From C-114 sp963745405 (GTDB lineage Bacteria > Chloroflexota > Limnocylindria > Limnocylindrales > CSP1-4), in contig CAVUWY010000002.1 in NCBI GenBank assembly GCA_963745405.1, positions 682,001 through 746,000 on the forward strand: a DNA stretch of 64,000 bases, written 5' to 3'. Numbering within the stretch: position 1 is the stretch's first letter; the number at the start of each line of letters is the position of its first letter. A program made the translations under genes and the position numbers. The notes beneath the pieces were generated by a model. It searched no databases and had not been told where the DNA came from. It worked only from the letters and a program-made list of their open reading frames with translations. Of this stretch, positions 29,721-37,599 are shown piece after piece.

Positions 29721-30996
29721 AGAAGCGCGCCGCACCGGTCGGCCGGAGGCAGTGGGTCGAGGCCATCGCCTGGTGATAGCCGCCCGCGTTGAGGATCGCG
29801 ACGATGTCGCCCTCCTCGACCGGTGGCATCGGGTAGTCCTCGGCGAACAAGTCGCCGCCCTCGTTGATGTGGCCCGCGATGGTGACGAGCCGCGTCCGCG
29901 GAGCGTCGGCCGCCCGGCAGAGGACGATCTCCTGGGCGAACTTGTAGATGAAGTACGACGTGTTCACGTTCCAGCCCAGATCGAGCCCGACGAACGTCGT
30001 GCCGCCGCGGTCCTCGACCGTGACGACCTCGCCGAGGAGGATCGCCGTGTCCTTGGCGATGTAGTCGCCGGGCTCGCTGCCGACGATGACGCCGAGCGGC
30101 CCGAGGTGGCGGGCGATCGCCGCGGCATAGGCGTCGAGGTCGATCGGCAGCTCGTCGTCCCGTGCCGGCGTCCCGAGCCCGCCGCCGACATTGACCTCCT
30201 CGATCGGCCAGCCGGCATCGATCGCGTGGCGGGTCATCGCGGCGGTCGCCTCGATCGCCCGCTCGAAGCCCCCGATGTCACCGCCGAGCCAGCCCGAGCC
30301 CGCGTGGACGTGGATCGTGTCGATCGTCATCCCGGACCGCCGGGCGACCTCGAACGCCTCGTCGAGTCGATCGGCGTAGATCCCGAACTTCGTCGGCCGG
30401 TCGCCGCTATAGGCCAGCGACTCGTGGTAGCCGGCGCCCGCTCCCGGGTTGACCCGGAGGCCGATCCGCCGGCCGGGCGGCATCTCCGCGGCCCGTCGGC
30501 CGACCCGCTCGACCTGGCTCACCGCGTCGAGATTGAGGTGGACGCCGGCGGCGAGGAGGACGTCGAGATCGCGCTCGGAGGTATTCGTGCCGGTGTAGCT
30601 GATCTCGTCGGCCCGCCAGCCATTGGCGAGGGCGTGGGTCACCTCGCCCGGAGAGCAGGCGTCGATGCCGACCGAGCCCCTCTCGCCAGGTGCACCCAGA
30701 GCCCGCAGGGCCGCCAGCACCTCGGGCTCGCGATTAGCCTTGAGGGCGAACCGCTGGCGGACGGCCAGGCCCGCGTCGTTGAAGGCCGCGCCGAGCCGTC
30801 GGACGTTCTCGCCGAAGCGGTCGAGGTCGTAGACGAAGGCGGGCGTGCCCATCTCGCGGGCCTGTCGCTCGGCGTCGCGGCCGGCGATCCGGAGCCGGCC
30901 GACGTCGTCGATGTCGAGACCCGGCCGCACCCACCAGGGGTCGGTCGCCGGCGCGGAGGTGCCCGCGACCGCCGACCGGTCCTCGGTCGTCGCCAT
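29710..30996 (-). CDS. PLP-dependent decarboxylase, LysA/ornithine decarboxylase group IV
   Basis: 428 residues: an alanine-racemase-type barrel (FALKANREPEVLAAL holds the PLP lysine; HVHAGSGWLGGDI the His stacking on the ring; EVNVGGGLGTPARDDEL the glycine loop) followed by the beta domain. The usual EPGR phosphate motif is EPGDYIAKD here, with Asp for Arg, and the C-terminal catalytic Cys lies in STHCLRPTGAARFF. It is annotated as diaminopimelate decarboxylase in many genomes, but the motif change means that another amino acid or amine substrate is possible. The DUF2277 gene lies 2 bp upstream. Confidence 0.8.
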   Translation of the reverse strand: MATTEDRSAVAGTSAPATDPWWVRPGLDIDDVGRLRIAGRDAERQAREMGTPAFVYDLDRFGENVRRLGAAFNDAGLAVRQRFALKANREPEVLAALRALGAPGERGSVGIDACSPGEVTHALANGWRADEISYTGTNTSERDLDVLLAAGVHLNLDAVSQVERVGRRAAEMPPGRRIGLRVNPGAGAGYHESLAYSGDRPTKFGIYADRLDEAFEVARRSGMTIDTIHVHAGSGWLGGDIGGFERAIEATAAMTRHAIDAGWPIEEVNVGGGLGTPARDDELPIDLDAYAAAIARHLGPLGVIVGSEPGDYIAKDTAILLGEVVTVEDRGGTTFVGLDLGWNVNTSYFIYKFAQEIVLCRAADAPRTRLVTIAGHINEGGDLFAEDYPMPPVEEGDIVAILNAGGYHQAMASTHCLRPTGAARFFNR

Positions 30997-30998
30997 CG

Positions 30999-31199
30999 TC
31001 AGCGGGTGGCGATCGAGTCGAGGAGGCGCTGGGAGGACGCGGCGATCTCGGCGACCGCCGCGTCGAACGCCTCAGTGTTCCGCTGCGACGGGACTCGGTA
31101 GCCGCTCACCTTGCGGACGAACTGGAGAGCCGCCGCACGGACCTCCTCGGAGGTGGCCGGTTCATCGGGTCGGCGAAGGGTCTTGATGGATCTGCACAT
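30999..31199 (-). CDS. DUF2277 family protein
   Basis: 66 residues from the ATG giving MCRSIKTLRRPDEPAT, which is the DUF2277 signature N-terminus; an ATG five codons upstream is less likely. The rest is helical (VRAAALQFVRKVSGYR ... LLDSIATR). Function unknown; the family is common in Actinomycetota and Chloroflexota. It ends 2 bp before the lysA-like gene starts, so the two are co-transcribed. Confidence 0.9.
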   Translation of the reverse strand: MCRSIKTLRRPDEPATSEEVRAAALQFVRKVSGYRVPSQRNTEAFDAAVAEIAASSQRLLDSIATR

Positions 31200-31267
31200 G
31201 CCGTCACGGTACAACGATGTCGCCGCAGAGCGCCCGGCCGGCCTGGTCCGCGGCTACGCTTGTGACG

Positions 31268-32641
31268 ATGGACCGCTGGACCACGATCATCGAACCGTTC
31301 CGCATCCACGCGGTCGAGCCGATCAGGATGACGACCCGCGACGAGCGGGCCGCCGCTGCCGAGCGCGCCGGCTTCAACCTGTTCGACGTCCACGCCGACG
31401 ACGTCCTCATCGACCTCCTGACCGACTCGGGCACCGGCGCGATGAGTCGCGACCAGTGGGCGGCGATCCAGCACGGCGATGAGTCGTATGCGGGAAGCCC
31501 CAGCTGGTACACGTTCCTCGATGCCGTGCGCGAGCTCTTCCCGTTCCGCCACGTCATCCCCACCCACCAGGGGCGGGCCGCCGAGAAGATACTCTTCAGC
31601 GTCCTCGGTGGTCCCGGGAACGTGATCCCGAACAACACCCACTTCGACACGACGAGGGCCAACGTCGAAGCGACCGGCGCCGAGGCGCTCGACCTGCTGA
31701 ACGAGGTCGGGCGAGAGCCGTCGACGGTCCATCCATTCAAGGGCGACATGGACGTGGCGGCCCTGGAGCGCCTGCTGTCCGAGCGGGGCGCGGACGTGCC
31801 GGTCGTCTTCGTGACGATCACCAACAACTCGGGCGGCGGGCAGCCCGTGTCGCTCGCGAATCTGCGGGCGGTCCGCGCCGTGTGCGACCGCTTCGGCGTC
31901 CCCCTCTTCCTCGATGCCTGCCGCTTCGCCGAGAACGCCTGGTTCGTCAAGGAGCGCGAGGCGGGACAGGCGGATCGCTCGATCCCCGACATCGTCCGGG
32001 AGTTCGCCGCGCTCGCGGACGGGATGACGATGAGCGCCAAGAAGGACGGACTCGCCAACATCGGCGGCTGGCTGGCGATGAACGACGACTCGCTCGCGGA
32101 GCGATGTCGGACGCTCCTCATCCTCACCGAGGGGTTCGTGACCTATGGCGGGCTGGCCGGTCGCGACCTCGAGGCGATCGCCCAGGGCCTCCGCGAAGTG
32201 GTCGACGAGGACTACCTCCGCTATCGGATCCGCTCGACGGCCTACCTCGGCGACGCGCTCCACGCGTCCGGCATCCCGATCGTGCGGCCCGTCGGCGGTC
32301 ACGCCGTGTACATCGACGCCCGGGCGCTCCTGCCCCATGTCCCTCCGCTCCATTACCCCGGCCAGTCGCTCGCCATCGCGCTCTACATCGAGGGCGGCAT
32401 CCGCGGCTGCGAGATCGGGACGGTGATGTTCGGGCGCCACCCCGACGGCTCCGAGACTCCCGCGGCGATGGACCTCGTCCGCCTCGCCATCCCGCGAAGG
32501 ACCTATACCCAGAGCCACGTCGACTACGTCATCGAGGTCGTCCGGGCCGTCGCCGCCCGGGCGGACGAGCTGGGCGGCTATCGGATCGCCTCCGAGCCCG
32601 CGGCGTTACGCCACTTCACCGCCCGCTTCGAGCCACGCTGA
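31268..32641 (+). CDS. Tryptophanase / tyrosine phenol-lyase family beta-eliminating lyase
   Basis: 457 residues, the usual size. It is PLP-dependent and cleaves an aromatic amino acid to pyruvate, ammonia and indole or phenol. PLP lysine in MTMSAKKDGLANIGG; also FVTITNNSGGGQPVS, DACRFAENAWFVKERE, YGGLAGRDLEAIAQGL, VGGHAVYIDAR and RLAIPRRTYTQSH. The lysine loop and AGRDLEA resemble tyrosine phenol-lyase, while RTLLILTEGFVTYGG and LLPHVPP resemble tryptophanase, so substrate choice is open. It is followed 3 bp later by the AlkA-like gene. ATG 31268 was chosen since homology begins there. Confidence 0.88.
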   Translation: MDRWTTIIEPFRIHAVEPIRMTTRDERAAAAERAGFNLFDVHADDVLIDLLTDSGTGAMSRDQWAAIQHGDESYAGSPSWYTFLDAVRELFPFRHVIPTHQGRAAEKILFSVLGGPGNVIPNNTHFDTTRANVEATGAEALDLLNEVGREPSTVHPFKGDMDVAALERLLSERGADVPVVFVTITNNSGGGQPVSLANLRAVRAVCDRFGVPLFLDACRFAENAWFVKEREAGQADRSIPDIVREFAALADGMTMSAKKDGLANIGGWLAMNDDSLAERCRTLLILTEGFVTYGGLAGRDLEAIAQGLREVVDEDYLRYRIRSTAYLGDALHASGIPIVRPVGGHAVYIDARALLPHVPPLHYPGQSLAIALYIEGGIRGCEIGTVMFGRHPDGSETPAAMDLVRLAIPRRTYTQSHVDYVIEVVRAVAARADELGGYRIASEPAALRHFTARFEPR

Positions 32642-32644
32642 CCG

Positions 32645-33550
32645 ATGCCCGAGAGGACCATCGAGCTCGACGGGCCGCTCGACCTGCGGCGGACTCTCGC
32701 CCCGCTCTGGCGTGGCCGCGGCGACCCGACGATGAGCCTCGCGCCCGACGGCGTGTGGCGGGCGACCGCGAGCCCGGAGGGCACGGCCACGATCCATCTC
32801 TCGCGGCGGGGCTCGACGCTCCACGCCGAGGCCTGGGGACCCGGTGCCGCCTGGGTGCTGGAGCATGCCGGCGACCTCGTCGGCCTGGGCGACGATCCTG
32901 CCGAGCTTCGCACCGACCATCCGCTCATCCGCGACCTCGCCCGGCGTAACGCCGGCCTGCGCTTCCCGCGCAGCCTCGCCGTGCTGGAGGCCCTCGTGCC
33001 GGCGATCCTCGAGCAGAAGGTGACGGGGATCGAGGCGCACCGCGCGTGGCGCGGCCTCGCCCTCGCCCACGGCGAACCGGCCCCGGGGCCGGCCGGGCGA
33101 GCCGGGATGCGGGTGCCGCCCCGGCCGGAGGTGCTGGCCGGGCTGCCCTATTACGCGTTCCACCCGTTCGGCATCGAACGTCGCCGAGCCGACACGATCC
33201 GGCGGGTGGCTGCCGAGGCCGCCCGCCTCGAGGTGCTGAGTGGCGGCCCGTCGTCCCGTGGCCAGGAGCGCCTCCGGGCACTCCCCGGAGTCGGGCCGTG
33301 GACCGCGGCCGAGGTCGCCGCCCGGGCCTGGGGCGACCCCGATGCCGTGAGCGTCGGCGACTTCCACCTGCCGAACCTCGTCGCCTGGGCGCTCGCCGGC
33401 GAGCCACGAGGCAACGACGCCCGGATGCTCGAGTTGCTCGAACCGTTCGCCGGCCAGCGCGGCCGGGTCGTCCGCCTGCTCGAGGTCGCGGGGCCGCGTC
33501 CGCAGCGGCGCGGCCCGCACTACGCCGGCCGCCGCATCGAGGCGATCTGA
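32645..33550 (+). CDS. DNA-3-methyladenine glycosylase II-like (AlkA/HhH-GPD) protein
   Basis: 301 residues. The C-terminal half has the helix-hairpin-helix and catalytic segment LRALPGVGPWTAAEVAARAW, followed by DAVSVGDFHLPN, where the Asp should be the catalytic residue. The middle has LVPAILEQKVTGIEAHRAW, typical of the AlkA family. It removes alkylated purines from DNA. It sits 3 bp after the lyase gene and 6 bp before the GNAT gene, so the three form one transcript. There is no Ada-like fusion. Confidence 0.9.
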   Translation: MPERTIELDGPLDLRRTLAPLWRGRGDPTMSLAPDGVWRATASPEGTATIHLSRRGSTLHAEAWGPGAAWVLEHAGDLVGLGDDPAELRTDHPLIRDLARRNAGLRFPRSLAVLEALVPAILEQKVTGIEAHRAWRGLALAHGEPAPGPAGRAGMRVPPRPEVLAGLPYYAFHPFGIERRRADTIRRVAAEAARLEVLSGGPSSRGQERLRALPGVGPWTAAEVAARAWGDPDAVSVGDFHLPNLVAWALAGEPRGNDARMLELLEPFAGQRGRVVRLLEVAGPRPQRRGPHYAGRRIEAI

Positions 33551-33556
33551 CCGCCG

Positions 33557-34198
33557 ATGGATCACGACTTCGAGACACCGCCGCTGATCGTCGAGAAGGT
33601 CGTCCTCGAGGGCGAGCACGTCCGCCTCGAACCGCTCGAGATGGACCACCTCGACGCCCTGTGGGAGGTGGCCGCCGAGCCGGCCCTGTGGCGCTGGATC
33701 CCGTTCCCGGTCCGTTCGCGCGACGATCTCCGTGCCTACATCGACATCGCGCTCGAGGGTCGGGCGGCCCACCTCATGCTCCCGTTCGTGACGATCGAGC
33801 TGTCATCGGGGCGGGTCATCGGCAGCAGCCGCTTCGGCAACATCGCCGCCGCCGACTACCGGGCCGAGATCGGCTGGACGTGGGTCGGCGTCCCGTGGCA
33901 GCGCTCGGCGGTCAACTCCGAGGCAAAGCTGTTGATGCTCGACCACGCGTTCGGCACGTGGCACTGCCATCGGGTCGAGTTCAAGACCGATTCTCTCAAC
34001 GAGCAATCGCGGGCCGGCCTGCTCGGCATCAGCGCCACCTTCGAGGGGATCTTCCGTAACCACATGGTGACCCACACCGGCCGGATGCGGCACTCGGCCT
34101 GGTATTCGATCACCGACGACGACTGGCCCGCCGTCCGCAGGCAACTCGTCGCCCGCATCGCCGCCGGAGGCAGCGCCCGCGGCAGCGCCCGCGGCTGA
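33557..34198 (+). CDS. GNAT N-acetyltransferase (RimJ/RimL-like)
   Basis: 213 residues. VLEGEHVRLEPLEMDHLDAL, VIGSSRFGNIAAADYRAEIG and the acetyl-CoA segment EIGWTWVGVPWQRSAVNSEA are typical of the RimJ/RimL branch, with LMLDHAFGTWHCHRVEFKTD and a closing basic tail rich in Ala/Arg/Gly (GGSARGSARG). The acceptor is unknown: N-terminal amino group of a protein or a small molecule. Last gene of the run starting at 31268; the downstream 470 bp hold only repeats. Confidence 0.87.
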   Translation: MDHDFETPPLIVEKVVLEGEHVRLEPLEMDHLDALWEVAAEPALWRWIPFPVRSRDDLRAYIDIALEGRAAHLMLPFVTIELSSGRVIGSSRFGNIAAADYRAEIGWTWVGVPWQRSAVNSEAKLLMLDHAFGTWHCHRVEFKTDSLNEQSRAGLLGISATFEGIFRNHMVTHTGRMRHSAWYSITDDDWPAVRRQLVARIAAGGSARGSARG

Positions 34199-34268
34199 AC
34201 GTCGACGCATCCTCGTCTCCCGGGGCCACCGGGCCGCGAGGCTGGCTGACCTGCGTCGCTCACGCTCC

Positions 34269-34486
34269 GCGCGAGAAGCACCATCCCGCGGGTGATGCAC
34301 GTGGCTGCATATCGTCGGTCTTGGCCTGGGCTCACCACCATCGCCCATGCTCAGCGCGAGAAGCACCATCCCGCAGGTGATGCACGTGGCTGCATATCGT
34401 CGGTCTTGGCCTGGGCTCACCACCGTCGCCCGTGCTCAGCGCGAGAAGCACCATCCGGCATGTGATGCACGTGGCTGCATATCGCG
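34269..34486. repeat. 85-bp tandem direct repeat, about 2.6 copies
   Basis: Units start at 34269, 34354 and 34439 with GCGCGAGAAGCACCATCC, an exact 85-bp period. Each unit contains ATGCACGTGGCTGCAT, a 5-bp inverted repeat around CGTGGC, and ends in a CTCACCACC-type stretch. The third copy is truncated after GCTGCATATCG. A related palindrome, GATGCATCCACGTGCATC, follows at 34504-34521. Units differ at only a few bases. No unique spacers separate copies, so this is not a CRISPR array. Open frames across it are accidental. Confidence 0.9.
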
Positions 34487-34547
34487 GGGTCCGGACCGCC
34501 CGGTGATGCATCCACGTGCATCGCGCAGAAACCCACTGCCGGGACGA

Positions 34548-34627
34548 GGACGTCGAGCTGTCGCGACGGAGGACGTCGAGCTGTCGCGACAGGACGTCGA
34601 GCTGTCGCGACAGGACGTCGAGCCCTG
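34548..34627. repeat. 21-23-bp tandem repeat
   Basis: Four copies of GGACGTCGAGCTGTCGCGAC start at 34548, 34571, 34592 and 34613 (periods 23, 21, 21); the last is cut after GGACGTCGAG. It ends 41 bp before the 3' end of the NlpC/P60 gene. With the 85-bp repeats it fills the gap between two convergent genes. Confidence 0.88.
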
Positions 34628-34668
34628 GACCTCGGGCCCGACCCGACCCGACCACCCGACCCGGAAGG

Positions 34669-35679
34669 TCAGGCCTTCGTGTGCCAGCCGGCGACCCAGC
34701 CGGTCTGGCCGTTCGGCAGGCGGACGTGGTACCAGCGTCGGCCGGCCAGGAGGCGCGAGCCGAGGACGACAAGTCGGGTGCCCCGTCGAACGACGGCCAT
34801 CCGGCGGTGCGATGTTCCGGCCCCGGTGCGAACCGCGAGCGACGTCGTCGCCTTCCGCACCGCGTGGTTAGCGGCCGCCGTGTGATGGCTCGTCGTTCCG
34901 TGCTTGATCGGCACCGTGAGCCCACTCAGGTGGGTGTGGAGGTACGCGGTGAAGCCCGAGAGCACGGCGCTCACCCGGTGGATCCGAACGCCGCTGACGA
35001 GCGCGCTGATCGCTCGTCCGCCACCGATGTAGATGCCGACGTGGGCGCCGTGGCCCCAGATGACGAGGTCGCCGACCTGCGGCGAGTGGCGCGAGGCGAG
35101 GTGGTGGCGTCGGAAGTATGCGTAGAGGGCGCGAGCCGAATGGAGGTTGGCGATGCGCCGGGCGAGGCCGGCCTGGGCGAACACGCGATACACGAGGCCG
35201 GAGCAATCGAACGCCGATGGACCGGTCGCTCCGTGGCGGTAGCGCGCGCCGAGGTGCGACCTGGCGGCCCGGATGACCGCGGTGACGGCAGAGATCCGGG
35301 TCGCGACCTTCGCGGCGGCTGTTACCGGAGCGGGGGCCACGACTGCGGCAGAAACCACGGTGGGAACGACGGTCGCCGGATCCATGGGGAGCGAAGGATC
35401 GATGAGTGCAGGGTCGGCAGGATCCAGGGCGACGGCAGTGTCCTCGGTGACGGCAGTGCCCGTGGCGACGGTGGGGTCGGACCCGGCGGCGGGATCAGGT
35501 GCGAAGGCCGGATCGACGACGGTCGAGGCGGGCTCGACAGCGATGGCCGGTTCGACAGCCATGGCCGGTTCGACGGCCATGGCCGGACCGATGGATTGGG
35601 TGGTGACGATGGCGATCGCGCCGATGGCGGCGAACGACGCCGTCGAGAGCCGGCTGAGCCGGCGGACGGATCCGGTCAA
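34669..35679 (-). CDS. Secreted NlpC/P60 peptidoglycan hydrolase with SH3 domain
   Basis: 336 residues from a TTG start with AGGAG 6 bp upstream. Residues 1-37 form a signal peptide (SFAAIGAIAIVTTQSIGPAMA). An Ala/Pro/Val/Asp-rich linker contains EPAMAVEPAIAVEPA repeats. The catalytic domain has Cys in SAFDCSGLVYRVF and His in WGHGAHVGIYIG, the NlpC/P60 pair, so it should cut the peptide part of the cell wall. The C-terminal 70 residues form an SH3 domain (SLAVRTGAGTSHRRM ... GQTGWVAGWHT) that would bind the wall. It has a long structured leader. Confidence 0.9.
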   Translation of the reverse strand: MTGSVRRLSRLSTASFAAIGAIAIVTTQSIGPAMAVEPAMAVEPAIAVEPASTVVDPAFAPDPAAGSDPTVATGTAVTEDTAVALDPADPALIDPSLPMDPATVVPTVVSAAVVAPAPVTAAAKVATRISAVTAVIRAARSHLGARYRHGATGPSAFDCSGLVYRVFAQAGLARRIANLHSARALYAYFRRHHLASRHSPQVGDLVIWGHGAHVGIYIGGGRAISALVSGVRIHRVSAVLSGFTAYLHTHLSGLTVPIKHGTTSHHTAAANHAVRKATTSLAVRTGAGTSHRRMAVVRRGTRLVVLGSRLLAGRRWYHVRLPNGQTGWVAGWHTKA

Positions 35680-35700
35680 TGGTGCTCCTCTCTACCAGGA

Positions 35701-35865
35701 CGCCGCGCGAAGGCACGGCGGCGATGAGAAGCCGCCCGACCGGCATGGAGGACCCGTGACGATGCACGGGTGAGGTGTCGCGCAAGGCGCGAAGGGGGCC
35801 GGCGGGCACCGGCCGGGAACGACGACAAGAGGTCAGCCGTTAGGGCGGCGATGTTCTGTTGTCGT
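35701..35865 (-). promoter_or_regulatory. Structured 5' leader of the NlpC/P60 gene
   Basis: Before the TTG start lie at least four hairpins: ACGACAA/TTGTCGT (35822-35828 with 35859-35865, enclosing a smaller GCCG/CGGC), GGCCGG/CCGGCC (35797-35814), TCGCGC-AAG-GCGCGA (35778-35792) and CGCCG/CGGCG (35701-35720). Such leaders of cell-wall hydrolase genes are sometimes c-di-AMP riboswitches, but I do not see that consensus. A cis-acting RNA is plausible; its class is unknown. Confidence 0.4.
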
Positions 35866-35882
35866 GTCCCGAACTATCGAAG

Positions 35883-36590
35883 TCAAAGTCCCCGCGGCGC
35901 GAAGGATACCCGAGGTCGGCCGGAAGTGAATGCGACGTTTGGATGATTTCGTCGCCAGGATCGAGCCGGCGCGTAGGTCGTCGCGGTCGTAGCGGTCCGG
36001 ATCGGATACCCACTATGTCGCGTCGCGCTGCTGGCTCGCCGCTGCGACACGCCTCCGGACGTCGAGCCGGCAGGCGACCCGATCGGGCGCCCGCCCGTTC
36101 TTCCTCGCCACGGGAGGTAGCGGGTCGGCACGACCCGGATCACCTGCGAGTACGTCGCGGCGAACTCGGCCGGCGACAGGGAGATGTCGGCCATCCACGG
36201 GCCGTACTTGGCGACGAGCCTCGCGTCGAGGACCTCGATGGCCGGTCGATCGAGGAGGTGGGCCTCGCCGTCGATCAGCTGCACATCGAAGTCGGCGGCC
36301 GGGTCGCCGATGGCGAGCATCACCCGTCCCTCGGCCGCGATGTTGCGGACCTTCCGGGCCGACGGCTTGCTGAAGACGACGAAGGAGCCGTCGTCCCACA
36401 GGTACCAGACGGGCACCACGTGGGGTGCTCCGTCGGGGCGAACGGTGGTCAGCCAGGCGACCCGCTCGGCGGCGAACCGGGCCTCGAGGCCGGGCGGCAC
36501 GGCGAGGGGCCGGACCGGGTCAGGCGGAGGCGAGGTCGGGCGGGGGTCCGGTTCGACCATCTCGTCACCTCGCGCATCGTCGGCCGGCAT
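35883..36590 (-). CDS. PPOX-class flavin/F420-binding protein
   Basis: The conserved part is about the first 160 of 235 residues: RFAAERVAWLTTVRPDGAPHVVPVWYLWDDGSFVVFS, KVRNIAAEGRVMLAIGD and YSQVIRVVPTRYLPW are split-barrel motifs of the PPOX/F420-dependent class. The last 70 or so residues after RYLPW are Arg/Ser/Thr-rich and look unlike the family, which usually ends just there; a lost stop or an extra base is possible. The true start may be further inside, at the ATG giving MVEPDPRP. It is divergent from the patatin gene. Confidence 0.7.
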   Translation of the reverse strand: MPADDARGDEMVEPDPRPTSPPPDPVRPLAVPPGLEARFAAERVAWLTTVRPDGAPHVVPVWYLWDDGSFVVFSKPSARKVRNIAAEGRVMLAIGDPAADFDVQLIDGEAHLLDRPAIEVLDARLVAKYGPWMADISLSPAEFAATYSQVIRVVPTRYLPWRGRTGGRPIGSPAGSTSGGVSQRRASSATRHSGYPIRTATTATTYAPARSWRRNHPNVAFTSGRPRVSFAPRGL

Positions 36591-36715
36591 CTCCGGCCGT
36601 TGGGTCCTCAGGTTCGCCCGAGGAACGTCGCGCGGCGACCGACGGTCGTGGCGAGCCCGGGCGGCGAGCCGTCCGGTCCAGACATGGACGAACGACGGTC
36701 CGATACAGTCGGTCG

Positions 36716-37567
36716 ATGGCGACCCGGGCGATCGTGCTTGCCGGGGGCGGTCTCACCGGCATCGGCTGGGAGCTTGGCGTCCTCCTCGGGATGCAGACAG
36801 GCGGCATCGATGTGACCGCCTGGGATCGCATGGTCGGCACGTCGGCGGGCTCGATCGTGGGTGCCTCCCTCGGCAGCGGGGATGGCCTGAGCCGCCTCAC
36901 CTCGAACCTCGGCGCCGTGGAGCCGGGTGCGCTCAGTGCCCACGAGGACTCGGTCGATCGCGGCCTCCTCGCCCGGATCCACGAGCTCTGGTACGGCGCC
37001 GCCGACGTCGCGACCGGCCCGGATCAGGCCACCCGGGCCGAGATCGGTCGCCTCGCCCTCGGCTACCAGCCGGAACGAGAGGCGGAGTTCGTCGGCGTCG
37101 TCGAGCGGATCCTTCCGACGACCGAATGGCCGGCCGCCCTCCAGACGACCGCGGTCGACGCGTCCGATGGTGCCTTCCGGACGTTCGACGCGGGATCCGA
37201 CGTCCCGCTCGCGGCCGCGGTGGCGGCCAGCTGCGCGGTGCCGGGAGTCTTTCCGCCCGTGACCGTCGCCGGCCATCGCTACATGGACGGCGGCGTCGGC
37301 TCGGCCTCCAACGCCGGCCTCGCCGGCGGTCACGATCTCATCGTCGTCATCGGCCCGGTGCGACCGGACTCGCCGCCGGAGCATCGCTACTTCACCGAGA
37401 TCGCGGCCCTCCGGGCGGCGGGCAGTCGGGTGGTCGAGGTCGTCCTCGACGAGGCGTCGGCCCGGATCTTCGGCTCGGACCTCATCGACGTGACCCGAGC
37501 GACACAGGCTGGGATGGCCGGCTTCCCGCTCGGGCTGCGAGCGGCGCAGGAGATCGCCGCGGCGTAG
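36716..37567 (+). CDS. Patatin-like phospholipase
   Basis: 283 residues. Patatin signature: AIVLAGGGLTGIGWELGVL (oxyanion loop), nucleophile in MVGTSAGSIVGAS (GTSAG), and the Asp of the dyad in RYMDGGVGSASNAG. This fold hydrolyses acyl esters, probably of phospholipids or storage lipids, in the cytoplasm or at the membrane. No signal peptide is present. It ends 20-33 bp before metH and may be co-transcribed with it. Confidence 0.88.
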   Translation: MATRAIVLAGGGLTGIGWELGVLLGMQTGGIDVTAWDRMVGTSAGSIVGASLGSGDGLSRLTSNLGAVEPGALSAHEDSVDRGLLARIHELWYGAADVATGPDQATRAEIGRLALGYQPEREAEFVGVVERILPTTEWPAALQTTAVDASDGAFRTFDAGSDVPLAAAVAASCAVPGVFPPVTVAGHRYMDGGVGSASNAGLAGGHDLIVVIGPVRPDSPPEHRYFTEIAALRAAGSRVVEVVLDEASARIFGSDLIDVTRATQAGMAGFPLGLRAAQEIAAA

Positions 37568-37599
37568 CCATCCGAACGTCTCCGCCTATGCTGTCGCGC

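Noticed and set aside
34269..34486. CRISPR array.
   Set aside because: Whole 85-bp units repeat with no unique spacers and no cas genes are present.
34199..34930. Protein genes read from the repeat region and antisense to the NlpC/P60 gene.
   Set aside because: Their translations simply repeat the DNA repeat and have no homology or plausible start sites.
35700..35865. Classical c-di-AMP (ydaO/yuaA) riboswitch in front of the NlpC/P60 gene.
   Set aside because: Hairpins are present but the conserved sequence blocks of that class are not visible by eye; kept only as an unclassified structured leader.
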